From Powellomyces hirtus (taxonomy: Eukaryota > Chytridiomycota > Chytridiomycetes > Spizellomycetales > Powellomycetaceae), in assembly GCA_025526995.1 (NCBI GenBank), contig JAHLKG010000004.1, forward strand, positions 372,001-436,000: DNA of 64,000 bases, in the 5' to 3' direction. Positions within the stretch are counted from its first letter, which is position 1, and each line of letters begins with the position of its first letter. Both the position numbers and the translations under genes were made by a program. The notes beneath the pieces were generated by a model, which made no database searches, was not told the origin of the DNA, and was given only the letters and a program-made list of their open reading frames with translations. Shown here in pieces: positions 34,111 through 45,889 of the stretch.

Positions 34111-36446
34111 TTAAATAGCATGACCCGGAATTTTACAGCGGCAAGCCTCGGGATCAATGTTCAAGTCTTCACACGATCTATTGCCGACCTCCTCCATAAC
34201 CAGGTTCTTGCCACCGTGGGTGCTTCTCCTGGCTTTGGTAGGTCCTCGCATGCCTTGCATCGTTGCCCAGAAATCGTGAGCGGTGACGAGTCGGTCCTCG
34301 TTGTGCTTGAGCTTGTTGCCGTACTTTTTCGTATACCAGGCGGGGAGGATCAGCCCCGAGAACGGCTGGACTTCTTCCACATGGCCATTGTCAAAGAATA
34401 TGTAGTTGAGACCCATGTGGAGACCGTGGTCGGCTTGTACGAACACGGCCGTGTTGTTATAGTTGATGACGGAGGTTGCTGGGTCGAGGAATTTGGCAAG
34501 ACGGTCGTCCAGGGTTGCGATGACCTCGGTCGAGCCTGAATAGGAAAGAGAATCAACGAATTAAACCCTGTATGTACCAACGACAAACATGAGCCACAAA
34601 CACATACCTTCGTGACCTTCCAAAAAGACACCGGTCACAAAGAACTTTCTCTGTTGCTCGTAATACTGCTTCATGAACGTTTCCAGCCAGTCGAGCTGAA
34701 GCCACCCAATGTGCTGCCCGCTGAGACAATGGGCACCCATGTTGGTGCTGCCCGCAAAGTTGCCAGCAAAGCCTTTGCCGACGGGTAGGTATGGAGGCAA
34801 ACACGAGTGAGAGAGAAACTCGTGCGTCACATGAGGGGCGATTCTGCTGTCAGACTTGCTAGGAAAATGATCCTTGTTGTAGAATGCGTTCCACTGGGGA
34901 GAAACAACAGAGGTACCTTGATCAGCATCCAGCGCGCGTCAGCCGAACAAGTACAGGTTTCACTTACGTCCTCGCAAACTCCATCCAGTCTTCCAGTTAC
35001 ATAGCCGTCATCGTGGAAATCCTCCCAGATCGGCGGCTGGCCAGTTTTGGAGTCTGATGCCGGCAGATCCGCCCATAACGCACGAGTGTTGGGTCCCGTG
35101 TTGAGTCCAATGGAATGGTACCGGAAGAACTGATGCAGCACGGGTTGCGTATCTTTGATGTTTTCTTGCGAACTGGGGACCGTGAACTTTTCAAGTGTCC
35201 TGACAGTTTTTGGCATCCTTCGGAAAAAATGACGTCGGGAAACGGCATCCAGGAAAACAAACATGACATTGAGCTCTCCTTCGGTGTTTGTCTCCTTGGT
35301 GGGTGGTGTGGGGCGCACACGGAACACGACCTTGGGCTCGAGGGAGCCACATCTTACCAGCACGCTTTGCGTAGTTCCAATGTCCAGTCCAGACGGAACA
35401 TACGGGTGCGTGTTCTCTTCGACGTAGCTCAACACATGTTGCTGGAAGTTGTTGAACGGAGCCGACAGCGAATCCTCCTTGGCCGCATATCCCCATGATT
35501 CAGTGTCCGGCAGGTACGAAACTGCTGGACCTGAGAATGAGGCAAGCCTCGTGCCGTTGAAATACGAGTCAACATGTGTCACTTCGTGCGCAGGACAGCC
35601 CTGGATCGTCAGAATGTTGGAGTTGGGGTCGATGGTTGCGGAGAAGGAATCGAGCTTGGGACATGTCATAGGACCCAGGAAGAAGTTCTGCGGTACTGGA
35701 AGCAGATCGACCCATGGCAAAGGTTTATCCCATACACACTGGTTGGAATAACAATGGCCAGAAGGATCGTCTTGGCACGCGGACTGTCCCGTCCTTCCCC
35801 AAAAGCCGACATCGAGCAAGGCGTACGAGTTCTTCAGCGAGACGAACGACACGAAAGAGAACAGGATCCATGTGCCGATGAACTGGTACGTGAACATTCG
35901 CCACGAGCCCGCCGCCCTGTGCCAGAGGTACAGGGTCAAGATGACGGTGTTTAGCGGCACCCCGAGCATAGCAAAAATCAGCATGTTGAATGCGCCGTGC
36001 TCCTCCAGAATGTTGCCATGGTCATAAAGATACCACGCATACAGATTGAGTGGTATTACGAGAAGAGCGATCCGTCGGGGCCATGCACGGAGATACAGGC
36101 ATATTTGGAAGAGCAAGGATGTTAAGCAAAGCTCAGCCAGCAGCTGCAAGAAAAAACTGTCAGTTAGCTTCGGAAATAGTGACAGCGGGGCACGAGCGCG
36201 GCCAATAACAGGTGTCAGTGTCAACCCCCAACTTACCATAAAAACGCCCAGTTTTCCAATCAGGACGTTCATCTCCTCCGGGGTGTGCCTGCCCTCGAGC
36301 GTGAGTCCGTAAAACAAGTTCCATGCGAAAGCCAGGCCGACACATTTCAGCTTGAACTGACGCCTGGCATGACTCTTGAAATACGTCGTGTCCTGGAGGT
36401 AGGAGGGCAGACGAAAGTAGCCGGCATTGGATGGGTTTGGACTCAT
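34111..36446 (-). CDS. DUF229-type sulfatase-fold membrane protein
   Basis: The start is at 36446 (MSPNPSNAGYFRLPSYL). An in-frame 93-nt intron (36144-36236, donor GTAAGT, acceptor TTGCAG) interrupts the first long coding block. Further introns lie near 34900-34968 and 34535-34605, and the stop is at 34111. The N-terminal third has several hydrophobic spans (LLAELCLTSLLFQICLYL, IALLVIPLNLYAWYLY, FNMLIFAMLGVPLNTVI, FIGTWILFSFVSFVSL), so it is a polytopic membrane anchor. The C-terminal domain resembles DUF229 / alkaline-phosphatase-like enzymes: VMFVFLDAVSRRHFFRRMP, GVFLEGHEG and VFVQADHGLHMGL. Members are putative phosphoryl or sulfuryl transferases of unknown substrate, facing the secretory lumen or outside. 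Confidence 0.8.
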
Positions 36447-36719
36447 GGTCCTGCCTATATGCTCTGTCGCAACTTTATTCGCTCACGGAATGCACGCACT
36501 GAGAATGTTCTCCACGAACAAAAAGTTGCCACTGGACCACGTTTTCGCAAGATTCGCAACGCCAAGCGAGCCAGCGCCTTGTGTCACGAACTTCAATAAG
36601 CAAACAGACAAGAAAGGAGAGTTCCGTTTTGCGATTCAGCGCGTTTATTACGTAAGCAAAACGCGCTTGGCTGTGAGCCAAAGAAACATTGAAATGGCAG
36701 GATAGAAAGCAACTTATCC

Positions 36720-38694
36720 AGAACAACTAAGGATCCTCCGCCACCATGGTATGCTGGTGGCTGGCACCAATCCCTTTGAAATTCGTCAAATCGGTTAGTC
36801 CGGCAGACATCTTGTGCCCTATTGAAAGACAGCCGATCACGTACCCTTGCGTCCCAAAGTCGTATCGTCTTGTCGCCTGACCCACTAAATATAATGTCAT
36901 TGTAAAACTTCAGGCAATATACTGAAGGGTGGCAATAATAGACGCTTGTCAGCTTCATGGATGCGACAGACCCAGTTGTAGCTGTGACAAATGTGAATAC
37001 CTCCGTCGGTATGGCCTTCAAACACAGCTATGCATTCGCCCGTCTGTTGAACCACGTCGAGACGTCAGATCAAAATCACGCCCCATGTCTTTTAAGCAAT
37101 ACGCACATTTATCTTGAAGCATCTGAAAGAAAATGTCTCTTAGCGTGCGTTTCGGAAGAGCAGATTGCGATTGGGCATACCTTATCGTCTTGTCATAAGA
37201 TCCCGAAAAGCACAGCTGCTTCACAGCCTGTAGACACTCTACGCCGCCTTCATGGCCTTTGAGTATCCGGATCGTCTTCACAGTCTGTGTAGGAACCGCG
37301 ATGATGAAGCTGATCTCCTCATATCCATCGAGTTCGACATGTACCCACTTTCTGGTTCCAGACACGGATTGTTTTATCCATTGATCTAGAGGAACAGTCA
37401 AATTCATGAACATAGCTGCACTGTGAAGATATCAGGGTCACGACATTGGTTACCCGCTGAGAAGCAGTTCTCCGTGTGATTGGAGGCACTGGACACCATC
37501 CGTATGACCGCGGTATGTAGCGACAGGCTCGCCGGTCTGATTTCAGCAAGCACATCAGCGTAGTGAAAGCCATCTGTAGTGTGCACTCAGTACCTACCGA
37601 TCGACACCACTGAATGACGTTTGTGTCCCTACAAACGAATCAAGTCAAGTTTCCAGACCCATAACTTAAGTAGCTGAAAGTCTTAACGTCACCCTTACCA
37701 GCCTCCACTGTACACATCTGTGTCGGTAACATCGATCGTATTCACGATATTTGTGTGCCCGTGGAAGATGTGCATAGGTTTCCCCGTCTAAAGAACGGCC
37801 ATCTCCAATCATCAGATACCGCTAACTGTTGTCAAACTGTGGGGGAGGCGTATCACCTCCAGATTCCAACTTCTCAACGTCGTGTCCCAAGATCCGCTGA
37901 ACGCTCGTTTCCCTTTGAGTTTCAGGCATGATACATGGTTGGTGTGGCCAGTGTATGACCGTACGATTTCTCCGGTCTATGGGATTAAGATCTGAGCATG
38001 GAATTCGCATGCTGCTTGCGTGGGGCGGTGGAAAACAACCTCCAGATTCCAAAATCGGACGGAGGAATCTCCAGCTGACAACGCATGCAGAGGTCCGTGT
38101 GGCATATTGACGAGTTCCACCGCGTACACGTCAGCGTTATGGCCGTTTAGCGTCTTTTCGGGTTTGATCTACGAGAAGCTTTGAGTCAATCTGATTTGTA
38201 TTGGGAACGCAAAACCACATGCTCTCAACCTGTGCGGTCAATTCTCCCTTTTGTGCCATGTCCAATTTGACATCCCACAGCATGACATTTTGATCATGGG
38301 AGCCTACAGCAGGTCCATATTTAGTTCCGAGGAGGCTGTACTCAAAGAGAAAAAGCCCTTTACCGGAAACCAGCGTCACTGCGTCCTCTCGATGTGTGCT
38401 TGCCTCCCGATCTTGTTCCGGAAGAATCTTTCCAGATCTTTGCTTCTTGACTTTTGTATGCATGACAGGGGAGGCCGCGGGACCATGGATATCAATACTG
38501 TATACTGTGCCCTCGTGCCCTCTACCACAGACGGACGCGAGTAAGTTGGATTGTATCGCTGCTAATGTTTCAGCGGGCTCTGACTGACCTGTATATACCC
38601 ACACATCGCCGCAGCTATTGTATACTAATATTAATATCTCACGTCGCATCTACTTTGATTCATTAAATGGACATACCTTCTTCTGTTCAGTCAT
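36720..38694 (-). CDS. WD40-repeat protein
   Basis: The start is probably at 38694. Exon one is 18 nt (38694-38677) and the next is about 26 nt, together reading MTEQKK, YTIAAAMCG and then GHEGTVYSIDIHG. Multiple exons encode WD blades such as VSGSHDQNVMLWDVK, LNGHNADVYAVE, LSAGDSSVRFWNLE, LKGHEGGVECLQAVKQLCFS, GSYDKTIR and IFSGSGDKTIRLWDAR. At least six blades are visible, enough for one propeller. No F-box, zinc finger or other partner domain was seen, so the complex it serves is unknown. The 3' end (36720-36800) is unresolved because the last intron borders are unclear; a possible terminal peptide ends HTMVAEDP before TAG near 36731. Confidence 0.65.
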
Positions 38695-38905
38695 GTTCTA
38701 TCGCCAAGATCACGATGGACGTTCCTTCCTTTTTCAGGAGAATTTCGAACGTCGGAGTTTTGTAGCGAGATGCTGTCATTCGCCGCGCTTCTGCTGTGGC
38801 ACAGTTAACCTTCTAATCAACTGCGCAGTTCCATACCCGGCATTTGGATTGACGGTAACTTCGCCATAGATCTCTGAGGGCATCACTTTCAAAAGGCACA
38901 CAAAC

Positions 38906-41900
38906 ATGAGCTTCCCGTCAATACGAAAACCAAAGGCGAAAAGCTTGAGAAAGAAGATAACAGTCTATGACGACGATGAGGGCTCTGTTACGATGTCGGA
39001 CGGTCGCGCGGAGGCCATGACCGTAGACCGTGACCCGACATTACTGGACGTTGCTGTTGAGGAAGAAGCCGCTGTGATGCGGAAGACAAAGTCGGCGAAG
39101 ACGAAATCAAAAAGCAAATCGGTTGCGCTGAGCTTTGGGCAAGATGAAGAGGTATGTCTGAATCGAAAATATACCTCATGGCAGAATGTTGGTTGAACAA
39201 AGTGCTGCAGGAAGAGGGTCCGTTCACCGTCAAGAAGACTGCCGCAAGCCGTCGTATGGCGAAGGCCAAGCTCAATCGAGACTTGGTGCCTGAACGGGAA
39301 GACGAACGATCAACGTCATCACTGGGTGCTTACTCCGCAGAGAGCTTGAGAGCATTGAAGGAGAGCCAACACACCGCACCTCCACGGCAGGCCACCACCA
39401 CTACGGAGCTCTTTTCAACCGCCAGCACTGTGATGGGTGTGATACCGCCAACTGACAGCATCATTCCAGACGCTAACGCTATCCACGCGGCTCGGAAACT
39501 GCGTGAGCAAAGGAGGACGGCAGTTATCAGTGGAACGGCCGAACCAGAGTCGAGCGGGTTCATCGCATTATCCTCAACCTCGTCGTCAGGGAGGGAGGTA
39601 AGGAACAGTGTAAGCAGTACAGCTCGCTCTTAGCCACATGTTGAGTGTGATGCTTCACAGGTGGGACAAGTTTTACAAAACACGTCTCGACTTGTTCACG
39701 AGGATGATGACGAAGGAGAGGGCGAAGAATCGTTCCAGGACTATGAGGGCAATCGGATCACATTCGGAAGTGCGGCGGTGAAGCAAGAGGAAGAGCGACG
39801 GCAGAAAGAGTTCGAGGGCAACCTCGTTACAGCGTAAGGATCTGTAGATGACAGTGCTGTCCGGCAGAGTAGCGTGTTGAACCTCACGCTGTCCATTGTA
39901 GACAAGAGGAGAATGTGGTTGATGAAGAAGTGGAACGGTGGGAGCGAGAACAGATACGGAAGGGCAAGAAGCACGCTCCCCTCAATACAGCCGTGGAACC
40001 CAAAGCGGAGGCGCCCAAACCCACGAAGAGTAGGTGTCGCTCATTCATCCGAGTCGCGGCCCGGAACGCGTTGCAGGTTCCATCTCTGAACTTGCTGTTC
40101 TTGCAGTACCAGCCGCCGCCCCTATCTTGTCTATCTCAGACGTTTGCTCGCGGTTGGCCAGCACCCTGAGCCAAGCTGAAACCTCTTTCAAGATACACGA
40201 GGAGCAGCTCGCCCACGTGAGGTCCGAGATGGACAACTCCGTGGCGGCAAAGACGGCATTGACAGCCGATCTCCGCTCGTCGTCGGAACGACACGACTAT
40301 TTCCACGACTTACGCACCTATATAGGTGATTTGGCGGAGTTCCTTGATGTCAAGGTCGGTTTCATGGTGCACTCTTCTCTTTGATACTGAGTTGTATCGC
40401 GGCTGACTTCCGTTTATTGATGACCTGCAGTTCCCGGAACTTGAGAGTTTCGAGCAGGAATCATATGATGTGGCAACGTCAAGGGGCAAGATCATCGCTG
40501 ATCAGCGACAAGTCGCCATGGACTACTGGTTCGGCACCTTTATGCAATGGACAGGTAGGATACGTCGGGCGGAGCTTGGGCATTGCAACGTATTACTCAT
40601 CAGACGATAGCTCCTAGTGCCACTCCGGGACTTGAGCAAAGCATGGATGACATGCACATGGCCGAACCGGTCAAGGTTATGACTGAGGCAGAGATGTCAG
40701 ACAGCAAAGGTGCGCCACACGATATTGACCACGACCCATCTCAGCGCCGTTTTCTCACCCGTCACTCCCGTCAGCCAGAGTCCAGGATGGTCACATCCAC
40801 ATGTTTGATGACGTCGGCGAAGAGTTTCGCTCGTTGCGCATGATCAAGCAGCGGTTCGAGACCTGGAAAGCCAAGTTCCCGAAAGAGTACGAGGAGGCGT
40901 GGGGCGCTCTGAGCATACCGGGCATCTTTGAGCTGTTTGTGCGGCACGAGATGTTGCAATGGGATCATGAGAAAGGGAGGATTACGTTGGAATCCATGCA
41001 ATGGCACCAGTCGCTCGCCGACTTTGGCGTCACGGCCGACAAGGCCATCGACACAGACAACCCTGACGTGGACGTTCTGAAACGCATTGTGGAGAAAGTC
41101 GTGATCCCACGGCTGAAAACGAAAGCCCCGATATACGATCCGTATTCCGACGACCAGACCACAGCGCTGGTGTCGGCCATCAACCAATGTCTGGATTATA
41201 TGGACACCGACTCGGAGCATTTTCAGAGTCTGATCAGCGTATTTGAAGCTCGAGTAAGATCCATTACCTCGGCCCTAGTTGATCGATACAATTTCTTCAT
41301 AACACAACCTCGGCCAAATTGGAATGAAGATACTGTGGAATGCCGAAATCACTGGTTTTGGACGTCTTATCGGGTATGTGCTCGCCAAACCTCTCCTGAT
41401 ATAGCATGGCATCGCCCATCCTTACCCTACAACCTCGTCGTCATATGTATGCAGCTCTTCGCCGGTATCCTGAAATGGACACATATCCCACGCGCGTCTG
41501 CTCAGGCTCTAGCAATCGACATGGTTCTCAATCGACTCCTTATACCCATCTTGAGAACACCGACTGGAGAGGAAGACTTGGTGAAGATAGATAAGGTGCG
41601 TCACTCTTAGCAGTCTCACTTTGAAGGCGCAACTCCTGATGGTCATTGTGTGGACCCCACTAGATCGCACAAAGCATACCACACAGCTGGCTGCGAACCC
41701 CTGCTGGACAGACGCCCGTAATACCACCGTTCTTGATATCATTCAACAACATGCTCGTCAATTACATGAACACAATGCAACAAGTGTCAAAAGTGCCAGA
41801 ACGGTGAGTTGCCCCGATCTGAAGTCGATCAGTCATGCTCATCCTCATCATGCTCGCTATGATCCGTGTTAGGCCGTTTTGGAATCAACTCGCGCAAGTG

Positions 41901-41957
41901 TTCCGCAAAATCAACAATCTGCAAGTGGCCGACACTTTGTCGTCCCAGTATTCATAA
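38906..41957 (+). CDS. GCFC/PAXBP1-type splicing factor
   Basis: Start MSFPSIRKPKAKSLRKKIT at 38906, about ten exons, stop TAA at 41955-41957. The N-terminal part is basic then acidic (GEGEESFQDYEGNRITFG), followed by a coiled region SRLASTLSQAETSFKIHEEQ. The GCFC domain is recognised from FDDVGEEFRSLRMIKQRFET, WKAKFPKEYEEAWGALSIPG, FELFVRHEMLQWD, QSLADFG and PRLKTKAPIYDPYSDDQ. The C-terminus splices to IAQSIPHSWLRTP and FWNQLAQVFRKINNLQ. PAXBP1/GCFC1 and yeast Ntr2 act with Ntr1/TFIP11 and Prp43 in spliceosome disassembly, so a nuclear mRNA-processing role is likely. Older transcription-factor names for the family are probably misleading. Confidence 0.85.
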
Positions 41958-42076
41958 TTACATCAATTTATATCACACATTTCGCACTTTCATCCCCCCC
42001 TCATGCTGTGCTGCCTTTCCAAATGCGGGTTGCTGTTTGTTCGGGGTGGTTCGTTGTTTGTATATTGAGCTGTGCA

Positions 42077-42685
42077 CTACCACATTCCCCCTCGCAGCGC
42101 CAAGACCAGATGCAGCACAGATCCGGCCTCAATAGTGTACTCGGAAGCCGTCTTCTCATCAGACCTGTGGGGTTTTGAACACAGACTTGTGAATCGGGGG
42201 TACAAGTATGGGGGTGGGCAAAAGGCGCGACGTACATTTGCTTTCCGCCGAAAATGAGCCTTTGCTGAGCAGGCGGAATGCCTTCCTTCTCTTCTACTCG
42301 TTCTTTGATACGAGTGATCTGGGGAAGATGGGGTATTTGCATCAGTCGGTAATCAAACTTTATAGGCAGCATGTGGATACTTCACAAAGCTTTCCCTCAC
42401 CTTGTCATTTGGCTCGATGTCAATCTCGATCTACAAGAAACAGCCCCGCCCAAAGTAATATGGTGAGTTCAATGAATGCCAGCTTTGGTATGGTAGCAAA
42501 GTTGGCTTTGATGTTGGAGCTTCCTCTAACAAGCATCTTGGCGATCTTGCGAAATGAGGCTCTGCCTACCTCCTTTCCAGTCAAGGTCTGTCAGAAAGTG
42601 GAAATGCAATTGTTTAGGCAATCTGTTCTGTTTGATATCAACTACTATGACGGAGCCAGAGGCCTACCTTCACTTTTATGAGCAT
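42077..42685 (-). CDS. RUB1: NEDD8/Rub1 ubiquitin-like modifier
   Basis: Five exons close in phase: 42685-42668 (18 nt), 42587-42570 (18 nt), 42430-42401 (30 nt), 42318-42236 and 42164-42077, giving 78 aa. The product starts MLIKVKTLTGKEIEIDIEP and continues [25 protein letters not shown], then ends [11 protein letters not shown] followed by Met-Trp. This is near-identical to NEDD8 of animals and plants; Ala at position 72 (ALRGG, not RLRGG) separates it from ubiquitin. The two residues after Gly76 must be cut off by a NEDD8 protease before E1 loading. NEDD8 activates cullin-RING ligases, including SCF complexes such as those using the F-box protein in this window. Confidence 0.97.
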
Positions 42686-42951
42686 GCTTACTGATGTATG
42701 GTATTGGAATGTGTGAAAACAATTGTGCCTTGCTAAGAAATGCGCGAAGCGGTGGGGCTTGAGGGCTTGGTTCAATTTGACGACAGCAACACGTCAGCCT
42801 GCTGCGCATATCCCTCCGAATGGTTGCCATTTTTTTGCAAAGTGATAAATGAAAGTGGTTCAGGTCGGACGGGATTGACATTCCCCATGTAGTGATAGAA
42901 AGCTATTTATTTGTACTATACGGGACAGGAAGCAGGGATATAGACAGCATT

Positions 42952-44764
42952 TCACTTTCGGAGCTCCGGTCTCCGCTCGTATGAAATGTACCCCGGAGCT
43001 TTGGGGATCACAACCAGGGATGTGAAGTCCATTTCGGGGAAGATGTTCTTGCCAGTCTTGGTTTCCTTAACGAGATCATGGGTGAACTCGCGGACGAACA
43101 TGGCGATGATGGTTTTGATCTGAATGTACGCGAACGCTTCTCCGATGCATCGGTGTCGTCCAGCGCCAAAGGGGAGGAAGTTGGATCGGGCGGATTTCTG
43201 GGCAATATCGACACCGTTGATGGTCCATTCGCCAGCACCTTCGTCTGATTCCGTCCATCGGGTAGGGTCGAATTTCTCCGGTTCGGGGAATCGCTTGGCG
43301 TCCATTTGCGAGACGGCCTGGGATCCGCAGAGGAAGTGGCCGGCGGGGATGGTGTAGCCCTTGTATTCAATGTCCTTGACAACAAGACGCATGACGGTGT
43401 GGATCGGGGTGTGGAGACGTAGGGATTCTTTCATGACGCAGTCAAGGTAGGTGAATTTGCGAAGTTCTTCGTAGGTGAAGTCGGGGAGTTCGTGGGCGGG
43501 CGTGTCGGGCCTGCCGGTGAGGATCATAGATTGCTCCTTGATCAGCTCGGCGAGCGCGTCGGGGTTATTGGCGAGCTCGAACAGGATCCAGGAAGCGGAG
43601 GTTGAGCTGGTGTGCTGGCCAGCCATAAGGGTGGCGATCATCATGTGTGCGATGGCTTCATCAGACATTTTGGATCCGTCACGGTACACGCCGTCCATGA
43701 GCGATTGGAGCACGTCCTGACTTTCCAGGTTGTTGGTGTCTCTTCGCTCTTTGAGGATTTTGAGGAAGGTCTCGGTCATGATGCGGTTAGCACGGTCGCG
43801 CTTGATGTAGTTGGGCAGGGGCAGCCATCTGAAGAAGACGTTGATGGGCTGGAAACCACCGTCAAGGTCGTGGTATAGTTTAGCAACATTCGAGTGCAGC
43901 TGGTCACGAATCTCTTTGCCCATCAAGCAGTGCGACGCGGTGCGGATGGTCAGTTCGGCCATTTCGGGGAAGAGCTCCAATTTCTCCTTCTTGTCGGCCC
44001 AGGTGCCGAAAAAGTCACGGGCCTCTTTGATGATGATTGGTACATAGGTCTTGAACGCGGATGTGGTCAACGCATCCTTGACAAACTTTTTCTGCTCCAT
44101 AAATGTGGAGTTTGGCACGTCGTATACGACTTCGGTTCCAAAAACTGGCACAGTGAGCTTGTCGTATGCGCCTTCAGCAGTGGCGTGGGACAGCTTGACG
44201 TTGAAAACAAAGTGGTTGCCGTCTGGGTTGAGACAGAAGGTCATCTTTCGACCCATCATCGTGAATGTGAAGCAGTCTCCGAACTAGAAATGATTGAAGA
44301 TTAGCTGCAGTCCAGGCGAAGAAAAATGACTATTTCGTGACTCTTTACCCACCTTTTGCATGCATTCCTGCAGGAAAGTGACAGGCTGTACGCCGTAAGG
44401 CACCGCTTTTCCGAGAATGGGAACTGTGTGAGGAACTACTGGTGGGAGGGGTTTGCCACTCCGGGTCTCGGACTGAGTGATGAAAGAAGCAACTTTGATC
44501 AGGAAAGGTCCAAGAATGACAAAATATCCGCCACGAAACAGAACCCAATCATGGGCCTTCATCGCCGCTGCGCAACGAAACGCAACGCAACGCAACCCCA
44601 CTCTTCCCTCTTCTACGAGCGGAACATACCTTGTTGTTATTCCACAGAAGGACAACAAAGAGAAGAACGAACAGACCGCCATACAGAGGGGCCTTCTCAT
44701 GGTTGACGACTTTGTCGAGCAACGGAATCGTCGTGTTGAATTTCGATGCAAAGAGTGAAGACAT
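42952..44764 (-). CDS. ERG11: Lanosterol 14-alpha-demethylase (CYP51)
   Basis: Three exons close in phase: 44764-44630, 44556-44353 and 44283-42952, giving 556 aa. An N-terminal membrane anchor (LYGGLFVLLFVVLLWNN) and a Pro-rich hinge (GKPLPPVVPHTVPILG) lead into the P450 fold. CYP51 signatures are EVVYDVPNSTFMEQKKFVKD (containing the substrate-contact tyrosine), the I-helix MAGQHTSSTSASW, ESLRLHTPIHTVMR (ExxR), and the haem loop FLPFGAGRHRCIGEAFAYIQ with the thiolate Cys. It removes the 14-alpha methyl group from lanosterol or eburicol in the ER using CPR electrons; it is the azole target. The tyrosine at the common azole-resistance position is wild type. It is divergent from HMG-CoA synthase. 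Confidence 0.97.
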
Positions 44765-45134
44765 TGTTGCAATTGTTGACCGTTTTTGCAAATCCAGGCT
44801 GGCAGCTGAAGTGGGGTCGTGTCGTCTTTTTGATCAAAGCGCTGCTGCCGCGGCAAACTAGCGAGAGGACCGGCCCAAGCCTGGGGCACACACGGGCTGT
44901 TTGGGCGACACGCGATGGTGTGCAAATTCCAGCTCTACATACAAGGAGGAACTTGAAAAACTCAACGCGCGACGCGATCGAATGCCCTTCTTGGAACGCT
45001 CTCCATGATGAGAATTATTTCACACCTAGACGCTGCCTTTATCTAGGCTAGTCCAAGTGATAGAAAAGAATGGAATGATTGGCTGCGCTCTGATGGCCTG
45101 CGCAACTTAATAACTACAACTGAATAACAATCAC

Positions 45135-45144
45135 ATCATCCCAC
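45135..45144 (+). promoter_or_regulatory. Candidate sterol regulatory element (one mismatch)
   Basis: ATCATCCCAC matches SRE-1 (ATCACCCCAC) at nine of ten bases. A match this good on either strand would arise by chance in roughly 7% of random 1.1-kb sequences, so it is suggestive only. Confidence 0.3.
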
Positions 45145-45799
45145 AAGCAAAACAACGACCACTGCTAGGCCCTAGAAGTAATCTCAAACATTGACTGACT
45201 TGACTTGCGCTTTGCCCCAGTCGCCTTCGCGCGACTATTTTTTTTTCGTGCTTTTCTTGTGCTAGCAGCCGCAGAGAGGCTCATACGTTCATCATCGTTT
45301 ATGTAAATTTGTTATGCGGTTGACCCGCTTCTCCTGCAGAGTCCGACGTAAGTAGGCGTATTATGCGAGGCAAGTCGTGGCTCTGTGTACGCATACGCGC
45401 TCAAAATCTTGTCTTTCGACCTCGCTGGCCGTGGCGCGCTTTCTTCCGTCCGTCCCGAGCAACCCATATCCCAACTATCTGTTCGTCATCGACCAATCGG
45501 CGGCGAATGGCCTCGGCACCTTCCCACTCCACCGCCGCCCCGCTTCATCATTGTTGAAAGAAGCACAATAGGAGAGAGAACGTGGCAAGTGTCTGCCAGC
45601 GTGCTACAGCCCACTCGAGTAAATATAAAGCCAAGGTCGTGAGGGTCCCCGCCCCTTTCCGTGACACCCGCGTGCAACAACCACATCGAAAGGTCTCGCA
45701 ACCTATCGATCCAGACTCTGAACTGCTGTGATCTTGATATCTGATTCATCACATCAGCCACTCGGTTGCGTGCTTCATAAGGCCAGTCCAGTCCAGTCA

Positions 45800-45808
45800 T
45801 ATATAAAG
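45800..45808 (+). promoter_or_regulatory. TATA box of ERG13
   Basis: TATATAAAG lies 90 bp upstream of the ATG, followed by a C/T-rich leader typical of strongly expressed fungal genes. Confidence 0.6.
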
Positions 45809-45889
45809 GGTCGCAACTTCATTTCGTTCCGGCCAACACACTTTTGTCTTGTACTTCCTTCCAATATCTCCACCTCCATCGATCACAAA

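Larger units (their letters stand above)
44765..45889. promoter_or_regulatory. Shared divergent promoter of ERG11 and ERG13
   Basis: This 1125-bp interval separates the start codons of two sterol-pathway genes. ATCATCCCAC at 45135-45144 differs at one position from the classical sterol regulatory element ATCACCCCAC. A TATA box for ERG13 lies at 45800-45808. No convincing coding frame was found. Confidence 0.6.
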
